A DNA stretch of 64,000 nt from JADLGJ01 sp031423615 (lineage in GTDB: Bacteria; Omnitrophota; Gorgyraeia; Zapsychrales; JANLHA01), in NCBI GenBank assembly GCA_031423615.1, contig JANPFV010000106.1, forward strand, positions 1-64,000, written 5' to 3'. The first letter of the stretch is position 1. Each line of letters begins with the position of its first letter. Shown here piece by piece: positions 59,437 to 64,000 of the stretch. Position numbers and translations under genes: made by a program. Under the pieces are notes generated by a model, which was not told the DNA's origin, did no database searches, and was given only the letters and a program-made list of their open reading frames with translations.

Positions 59437-60300
59437 TCAGGGAAAGAAATAAATGCGCAAATATTCCCCCAGATCAATGCCGCGCTTAGCAATTCCCATT
59501 TTCTTGCGGATATGATTTCGATGATGCTCAACAGTCCGCACCGAGGTGGATAAAAGATCAGCCATGTCCTTGGTCGTCAGGCCATTTTTTAACATTTTGC
59601 AAATCTCAATCTCCCGGGAGGATAACCGCCACTTTTTGTCGGTCAATTTTACGGAAAAATCATCGGCAATGTCTCGCAGGGATTTTTCCAAAAGCAAAAC
59701 ATTTCGCCGGTCCAAAGCTGTTCCGTCCCGCTTTAAGCGCTCCAGCAATGGCCACACGGTTTGTTCAAGATTTTTCTGAATACTGTCCCGCAACTGACGC
59801 TTCTCGACATCCCGTCGATCGAGCCAACCAAAAAGGACCGCATTGTTTTTTTCCACGGCCAGCTTTTGCCGGCCGAGTTTTTGTTTCGTAAGCCACAAGG
59901 TGCGTGCCATTTGGTAGCGTTCCGTAATATCCACAACACTCCCCCGCGTATTGATCAGTTTTCCCGCCTTGTCAAACCGCGCCGAAGCATTCAGCAAAAC
60001 GTGGACCTGCCGGCCACTTTTGGTGACCATGGTATAATTTAAATTCCGGATCTCTCCTGCGGTATTGATTTTTTGCCAATGCTGTTCAAACCGAACAGCT
60101 TCCGCCGGAATAATAAGATCTGACCAGCTTTTTTTCCCTACAATTTCTTCTTTGCGGTAGCCCAGCATATCCAATTCGGTCTTGTTTATGTCGATGATTT
60201 TGCGGTCTGGTCCGAACGCATGAAATCCGATGGGCGCATGATCAAAAAAATCCAGCAAATATTTACGATCAGAATTATTCAAACTTTTATTTGTCGGCAT
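59437..60300 (-). CDS. PAS-LuxR transcriptional regulator, probable activator of nitrate assimilation
   Basis: A 287-residue one-component regulator. PAS domain at about 12-130 (FFDHAPIGFHAFGPDRKIID, MLGYRKEEIVGKKSW, and PAC GSVVDITERY), a helical linker (about 131-220), and a C-terminal LuxR/NarL helix-turn-helix (LSSREIEICKMLKNGLTTKD, SVRTVEHHRNHIRKKMGI). GGAGGAG precedes the ATG. No receiver or kinase domain, so the PAS domain must sense directly (ligand, redox or a cofactor; no obvious haem ligand). Its stop lies 3 bp from the inverted repeat of the nirB promoter, which strongly suggests it regulates nirB. Confidence 0.87.
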   Translation of the reverse strand: MPTNKSLNNSDRKYLLDFFDHAPIGFHAFGPDRKIIDINKTELDMLGYRKEEIVGKKSWSDLIIPAEAVRFEQHWQKINTAGEIRNLNYTMVTKSGRQVHVLLNASARFDKAGKLINTRGSVVDITERYQMARTLWLTKQKLGRQKLAVEKNNAVLFGWLDRRDVEKRQLRDSIQKNLEQTVWPLLERLKRDGTALDRRNVLLLEKSLRDIADDFSVKLTDKKWRLSSREIEICKMLKNGLTTKDMADLLSTSVRTVEHHRNHIRKKMGIAKRGIDLGEYLRIYFFP

Positions 60301-60454
60301 AAACCCATCTCCTCCGCAAAGAACCCACGCCGGGATAAAACTATAAAAAAATCTCTACGGCAACATTATCATGACGGACCACGGAGAGCAAAAAATCTAT
60401 CCTAGGCGACAGATCCGGTGAATATTTGCTTGTTCCCCTAGAACTCGGGCAAGG

Positions 60455-60481
60455 AATAAGTAGGGTCTGTCCCTACTTATT
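60455..60481. repeat. Perfect 11-bp palindromic hairpin
   Basis: AATAAGTAGGG (60455-60465), loop TCTGT, CCCTACTTATT (60471-60481). The hairpin overlaps the stop codon of the gene at 60481. On the plus strand it is followed by TATTTC, so it could terminate rightward transcription, but no plus-strand gene precedes it. On the minus strand it may be a weak terminator or a dispersed REP-like palindrome (core GGGtctgtCCC). Confidence 0.65.
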
Positions 60482-60990
60482 TATTTCTTAAAACCATGAA
60501 TATCGATAGTCTCTTTGCCGTCTTTCATGACAATCTCCATTTCATATCCATCCATCATATTAAACGTTTTCAGAAAATCCAGTGGATCGTCACTAGCAAG
60601 GTTTTGTTGAGCATGCGATGCGTACATCAATTTTATTTTCTTTGAGGTGATCCTTTCGATCCGGGCCCCCTCAAAAATCTCCTGCCCTTTTCTTTTATCC
60701 TCGGGAAGTTGAGCAATAAATTCTTTTAACTGTTCAACATTTTGGGGCATTTCTTTCTTGGCCCCATAATACAAACTGATCAATGATAGGCTGGCGACGG
60801 CAGGCTCAAGAGTTTGCGTCATGACAACTTTGCCAAATTCTGCCAAAGCATTATTATCATGAGTGTATTGAATGGCGCCGCTTTTCTTATCCAAAACAAC
60901 TAAGTATCCAACAGAAAACATACTAAGAAATTTGGGGCTAAAGTAAACATACCAACTATCCGGATACTTGAGTTTGTGGCCCTCCCTCAT
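60481..60990 (-). CDS. Hypothetical protein, possibly N-terminally truncated
   Basis: A 169-residue protein with no family I recognise. The N-terminus (MREGHKLKYPDSWYVYFSPK) enters a beta-strand at once and then has one hydrophobic stretch (SMFSVGYLVVL). The middle holds a helix-rich region and PEDKRKGQEIFEGARI, and the end is beta-rich (GYEMEIVMKDGKETIDIHGF). The frame stays open upstream to about 61050 with TTG at 61020 as another start, and no ribosome-binding site is visible for either. This suggests the start of the gene has been lost, or that the protein begins at a weak site. No link to the nitrate genes is apparent. Confidence 0.45.
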   Translation of the reverse strand: MREGHKLKYPDSWYVYFSPKFLSMFSVGYLVVLDKKSGAIQYTHDNNALAEFGKVVMTQTLEPAVASLSLISLYYGAKKEMPQNVEQLKEFIAQLPEDKRKGQEIFEGARIERITSKKIKLMYASHAQQNLASDDPLDFLKTFNMMDGYEMEIVMKDGKETIDIHGFKK

Positions 60991-61100
60991 GGCCGTGTGA
61001 AAAAAATTGGGCCTAATCAAGCGGAGCCAAAACGTTCTGCTATAGCATAGGCTTTAAAATAGCGAAGCAAGACGTTGCACGCGTTTCCTCTTTATTCAAA

Positions 61101-61634
61101 TTAAGTTCTTACTTTTGCATCCTCGATACAGTAAGCAAGAGCGATTTCCATCTTCAATTGCTCATCATTTATCACGGTAAGCCAATCCCAACAACATTTG
61201 GTGTATTCTAAGGAGTTTGTAAAATCATCGCACATGATCTGCGGAGAATCGCGGGCAATAATGAGCTCTTCCTTTATAAAGAATTTTTTTCGCTTCTCTC
61301 CTGCCTTCAACACGGAGCCGAACTTCTCCACAAACGCAGCAAGGAGCTTCAATGGTGATAATCGGTCTATATTCGCGATCATAATATTGGGATAAATCTT
61401 AAATGCTGCGGCAACCAGCAACGTATCGTCATCATAGTCATGGGCCTCAATGAGCCAATAAAATGGTTTCGACCCCAATGAATCTTTTTTTGTGTAGACC
61501 CGAATCGTTCTGCCGATAAATTCAATAATCTCTTCAGCGTCCTTGTCTCTGATAGCCGCAATGATTTGAGATTCAGTGATTTCGGAAGACCGATTTATCT
61601 TTATTTTGAGTATTGCGGGCAGTAAAATTTTCAT
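61101..61634 (-). CDS. Hypothetical protein
   Basis: A 177-residue acidic protein that I do not assign to a family. It shows alternating strands and helices: ILLPAILKIKI, a helix ITESQIIAAIRDKDAEEIIE, FYWLIEAHDYDDDTLLVAAA, and a cysteine-containing segment YTKCCWDWL near residue 145. No signal peptide or membrane helix. ATG at 61634 is preferred to the TTG five codons upstream. The gene stands alone between the hypothetical gene at 60481 and moaD-like. Confidence 0.55.
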   Translation of the reverse strand: MKILLPAILKIKINRSSEITESQIIAAIRDKDAEEIIEFIGRTIRVYTKKDSLGSKPFYWLIEAHDYDDDTLLVAAAFKIYPNIMIANIDRLSPLKLLAAFVEKFGSVLKAGEKRKKFFIKEELIIARDSPQIMCDDFTNSLEYTKCCWDWLTVINDEQLKMEIALAYCIEDAKVRT

Positions 61635-61702
61635 ACATCCGACTTTCAATTGTGATGATCACAACGCATCTGATCAATCTAAAAAACAAATTCCATTCCC
61701 TC

Positions 61703-61999
61703 TCATCCTCCCGCCACTGATCCTACGACGAGGAAAGGTTCTTTGCCGAATGCGACAGCGTCAGGTAGGGACGTGTCGGGAGATTCGAGCGAAAAATCTT
61801 CCTGACAAGCAAAATAACGCAAAAAAGGACGGCGCTTGAGAGTCACATGCTCGCGGATTGTGCCGCGCAACATCGGATATTTCATTTCGAGCGCATCAAG
61901 AAGCGTTTGGATAGTGAGCTTGCCTTTGACGTCGAGCGTAACTTCCCCTTGGATAGCCGCTAATGTCTGAAGATGTGCTGGTAAAACGACGCGGATCAT
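61703..61999 (-). CDS. MoaD/ThiS-family sulfur-carrier protein
   Basis: A 98-residue ubiquitin-like protein ending in the diagnostic di-glycine (VGSVAGG). The start RVVLPAHLQTLAAI, the TIQTLLDALEMKYPML helix and the LVVGSVAGG tail follow the MoaD layout. Di-glycine would be adenylated by the MoeB/ThiF enzyme encoded 1.3 kb away and then thiocarboxylated. It overlaps the Asp-box protein gene by 4 bp (ATGA), a pairing seen in other bacteria. Whether it serves molybdopterin or another sulfur transfer is not clear. Confidence 0.87.
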   Translation of the reverse strand: MIRVVLPAHLQTLAAIQGEVTLDVKGKLTIQTLLDALEMKYPMLRGTIREHVTLKRRPFLRYFACQEDFSLESPDTSLPDAVAFGKEPFLVVGSVAGG

Positions 62000-63183
62000 T
62001 TGAACACTTGAGCCTCAACGGATAAAACAGCGGGAAGATCGTGGACAATGGTTTCCCAGCTGTCACCGCCGTTTGGGGAAACATAAACTTGCCCGCCGGT
62101 TGTTCCAAAATAAATTCCGCAATCATCCAGTGTATCAACGGATGATGCATCGCGCAGAATATTGACGTAACAATCTTTTTGCGGCAAGCCTTTGGTAAGC
62201 GCTTCCCATTCGTTTCCTCCGGTCTTGCTGCGATAGACGCGGAGCTTGCCTTCGGGCGGAAAATGTTCCGAGTCACTTTTGATAGGAACAACGTAAACGG
62301 TTTTGGGGTCGTGGGCATGAACTTCAATGGGAAACCCAAAATCCGTCGGCAGATTGCCGCTGATTTCGTGCCAGCTTTCTCCGCCGTTGTCACTGCGCAT
62401 GACGTCCCAGTGTTTTTGCATATACAAAACATCCGGCTTCGACGGGTGAAAAGCGATACGGTGAACACAGTGTCCGACTTGGGCTTCTGGATCCGGCATA
62501 AATTGTGATTTTAATCCGCGATTAATAGGCATCCACGTTTTTCCGGCATCATCCGTGCGGAATGCTCCGGCCGCGGAAATGGCAATAAACATACGGTTAG
62601 GATTTTTAGGGTCGAGCAAAATGGTGTGCAGACCCATGCCGCCCGCGCCGGGCATCCATTCTTTGCCGGATTTATGGCCGCGCAGGCCTGAAAGTTCTTT
62701 CCAATTTTTTCCCCCGTCTTTGGAAACGAACAGGGCCGCGTCTTCTGCTCCGGCGTAAACCAAATCAGGATCCGTGAGCGAGGGTTCCAAATGCCAGATA
62801 CGCTTAAATTCCCAGGGATGCTGGGTGCCGTCATACCACTGGTGGGTTGTTAAAGCTCTTCCTGTTTTTTTTGCTGTGTCATAAACGAATTTATTGCTTT
62901 CCCCGAGAGTCCTGCCTTCGGGAGTTGTGGCGGTCTTCCCGGACGGTGTTCCGGGCTGGTGCCAGCTTTTTCCGCCGTCGTCGGAACGTTGGATGATCTG
63001 TCCGAACCAGCCGCTTGTTTGCGAGACGTAAATGCGCTGAGGGTCAATCGGAGAACCTTTGAGATGATAAATTTCCCATCCGGCGAAATGCGGCCCATCG
63101 ACTTTCCACTGCTTACGAAGAGCGTCAGAGGTGAGAATGAAGGCGCCTTTCTTGGTTCCAACCAAAACTCGGACTTTACTCAT
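61996..63183 (-). CDS. Asp-box (BNR/sortilin-like) beta-propeller protein
   Basis: A 395-residue protein without signal peptide containing five Asp-box turns (S/T-x-D-x-G-x-x-W): RSDDGGKSW, SKDGGKNW, RTDDAGKTW, RSDNGGESW and SPNGGDSW. These mark a beta-propeller fold like sialidase/VPS10/YCF48 repeats. It begins SKVRVLVGTKKGAFIL. Often annotated as exo-alpha-sialidase, but sialidase catalytic residues are not evident and the protein is cytoplasmic. Tight coupling to MoaD suggests a role in sulfur transfer or a MoaD-modified target. Confidence 0.82.
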   Translation of the reverse strand: MSKVRVLVGTKKGAFILTSDALRKQWKVDGPHFAGWEIYHLKGSPIDPQRIYVSQTSGWFGQIIQRSDDGGKSWHQPGTPSGKTATTPEGRTLGESNKFVYDTAKKTGRALTTHQWYDGTQHPWEFKRIWHLEPSLTDPDLVYAGAEDAALFVSKDGGKNWKELSGLRGHKSGKEWMPGAGGMGLHTILLDPKNPNRMFIAISAAGAFRTDDAGKTWMPINRGLKSQFMPDPEAQVGHCVHRIAFHPSKPDVLYMQKHWDVMRSDNGGESWHEISGNLPTDFGFPIEVHAHDPKTVYVVPIKSDSEHFPPEGKLRVYRSKTGGNEWEALTKGLPQKDCYVNILRDASSVDTLDDCGIYFGTTGGQVYVSPNGGDSWETIVHDLPAVLSVEAQVFK

Positions 63184-63276
63184 GGCCGCCTCCGTTTAAA
63201 ATTAAAAGACGAGGTAATTATATCCACAATAATTTTGACTATCAATTTTTAATTTTATTATTACAATAAACACATT

Positions 63277-64000
63277 ATGGATGCACAATTCTCCCCATCA
63301 GAAAAAATCCGTTACAGCCGCCAGACTATTCTGCCCCCCGTGGGGTTAGACGGTCAGGCCAAATTAAAAAAGTCCCGAGTTCTTTTCGTCGGAGCCGGAG
63401 GTTTGGGCTCGGCGCCGGCGATTTATCTGACCGCCGCAGGTGTGGGCACAATCGGCTTGATTGATCCCGACACAGTCTCTCTTTCTAATTTGCACCGGCA
63501 AATTTTGCATTTTACTCCCGACATCGACAAGCCTAAAGTCATTTCAGCCGCGGAAAAATTAGCCCAGATCAACCCCGACGTAAAAATTGTCCCCTATCAA
63601 GGTCGATTGACTGTACAAAACGCACTTTCCATAATCGGCGATTATGATGTGGTCATCGACGGGACAGACAACCTTCCTTCCCGCTATTTAATTAATGATG
63701 CGTGTTTCTTTTTAAAAAAGAATTTTATTTTTGGCGGGGTGTTTCAATTTGAAGGCCAGGTCAGTGTTTTTGGCATAAACGGTCCCTGTTACCGCTGTAT
63801 CTTTCGCGAAATGCCGTTACCAGAAGAAATGCCGTCCTGTGCGCAAGCCGGCGTCATTGGCGTTATTCCCGGCATCATCGGCTTGATGCAAGCCAATGAA
63901 GCGATCAAGGGAATTTGCGGGATAGGAGAACCGCTCTTAGGCCGCCTGCTTATTTTTGACGCTTTGTCCGCTTTTTGGCGCGAAGTAAAAATTAAAAAAG
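63277..64000 (+). CDS. MoeB/ThiF-family adenylyltransferase (3' end cut by window)
   Basis: E1-like enzyme that adenylates the di-glycine tail of MoaD/ThiS. Residues visible: 241, open at the edge. ATP-binding GAGGLGS (39-45), DPDTVSLSNLHRQ (63-75, with Arg74), DGTDN (128-132), the zinc CxxC (Cys171-Cys174) and the catalytic-position Cys188 in PSCAQAGVIG. ATG at 63277 is the best start, though no clear ribosome-binding site precedes it. The MoaD-like gene lies on the other strand 1.3 kb away, so the two form a local module. A rhodanese domain could follow beyond the edge. Confidence 0.87.
   Translation, partial: MDAQFSPSEKIRYSRQTILPPVGLDGQAKLKKSRVLFVGAGGLGSAPAIYLTAAGVGTIGLIDPDTVSLSNLHRQILHFTPDIDKPKVISAAEKLAQINPDVKIVPYQGRLTVQNALSIIGDYDVVIDGTDNLPSRYLINDACFFLKKNFIFGGVFQFEGQVSVFGINGPCYRCIFREMPLPEEMPSCAQAGVIGVIPGIIGLMQANEAIKGICGIGEPLLGRLLIFDALSAFWREVKIKK

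Noticed and set aside
1..64000. tRNA, rRNA, CRISPR arrays, insertion sequences, toxin-antitoxin pairs or prophage
   Set aside because: Looked for in all intergenic spaces and among ORFs; none supported.

Overview
The window reads as chromosome of an uncultured Gram-negative bacterium. It has a Wza-type polysaccharide export protein, a Wzz-like chain-length protein, an OsmY-like periplasmic protein and DUF883/YqjD-type membrane anchors. Moderate G+C, many DUF-type stress proteins and a DmsB-DmsC-fused nitrate reductase partner would fit an Omnitrophota/PVC-type lineage, but that placement is an impression, not something the sequence proves. Coding density is very high. I see no tRNA, rRNA, CRISPR array, insertion sequence or prophage.

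Layout. (1) 1-6.4 kb: K+/H+ antiporter, 3-methyladenine glycosylase, a DUF748 protein, an SRPBCC protein, Uup ABC-F ATPase and a CPXCG protein. (2) 6.4-23.6 kb: a stress and compatible-solute island. An orphan CheY-like receiver gene diverges from a trehalose-6-phosphatase/GH15 operon. An apparently continuous minus-strand operon of about 11 kb (21049 down to 9715) carries a BON protein, a six-hairpin glycosidase, a glycosyltransferase, two DUF883 anchors, a membrane protein, an alkaline-phosphatase/EEP fusion, acetolactate synthase, an aldehyde dehydrogenase and DUF6496, plus two small proteins of 32 and 39 codons. Two further operons encode DUF1328 + triple-BON and PLDc_N + GtrA + Dps. (3) 23.7-32.6 kb: a tightly packed pyk-prfC-deacetylase-GHL10-trhP-SDR-dbpA block. 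(4) 32.7-50.4 kb: a Wzx/Wzy-type exopolysaccharide operon of 17 genes, including APS kinase and a sulfotransferase, which suggests a sulfated polymer. (5) 50.5-60.3 kb: nitrate/nitrite assimilation (nirB, nirD, narK, DmsB-DmsC fusion, molybdopterin nitrate reductase, MOSC) with a PAS-LuxR regulator next to it. (6) 60.4-64 kb: two unknown proteins, MoaD-like, an Asp-box propeller and MoeB/ThiF (cut by the window edge).

The main discovery is regulatory. Five promoters in the stress island share one architecture: two or three TTAA-cored half-sites at exact 11-bp pitch, the last always CTTAAT (extended consensus YTCYCTTAAT), followed after exactly 11 nt by a TAnnnT -10 hexamer. The 11-bp direct-repeat geometry and the position over the -35 region are those of PhoB/OmpR/PmrA-class response regulators. 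These promoters would make the trehalose, Dps, BON, DUF883/DUF1328 and acetolactate synthase genes one regulon that includes an orphan receiver.

A second regulatory find is the nirB leader. It has a good sigma70 promoter with a TACCTA/TAGGTA inverted repeat against its -35 box, then two tandem intrinsic terminators before the nirB ribosome-binding site. This suggests both LuxR-type activation and antitermination of nitrate assimilation.
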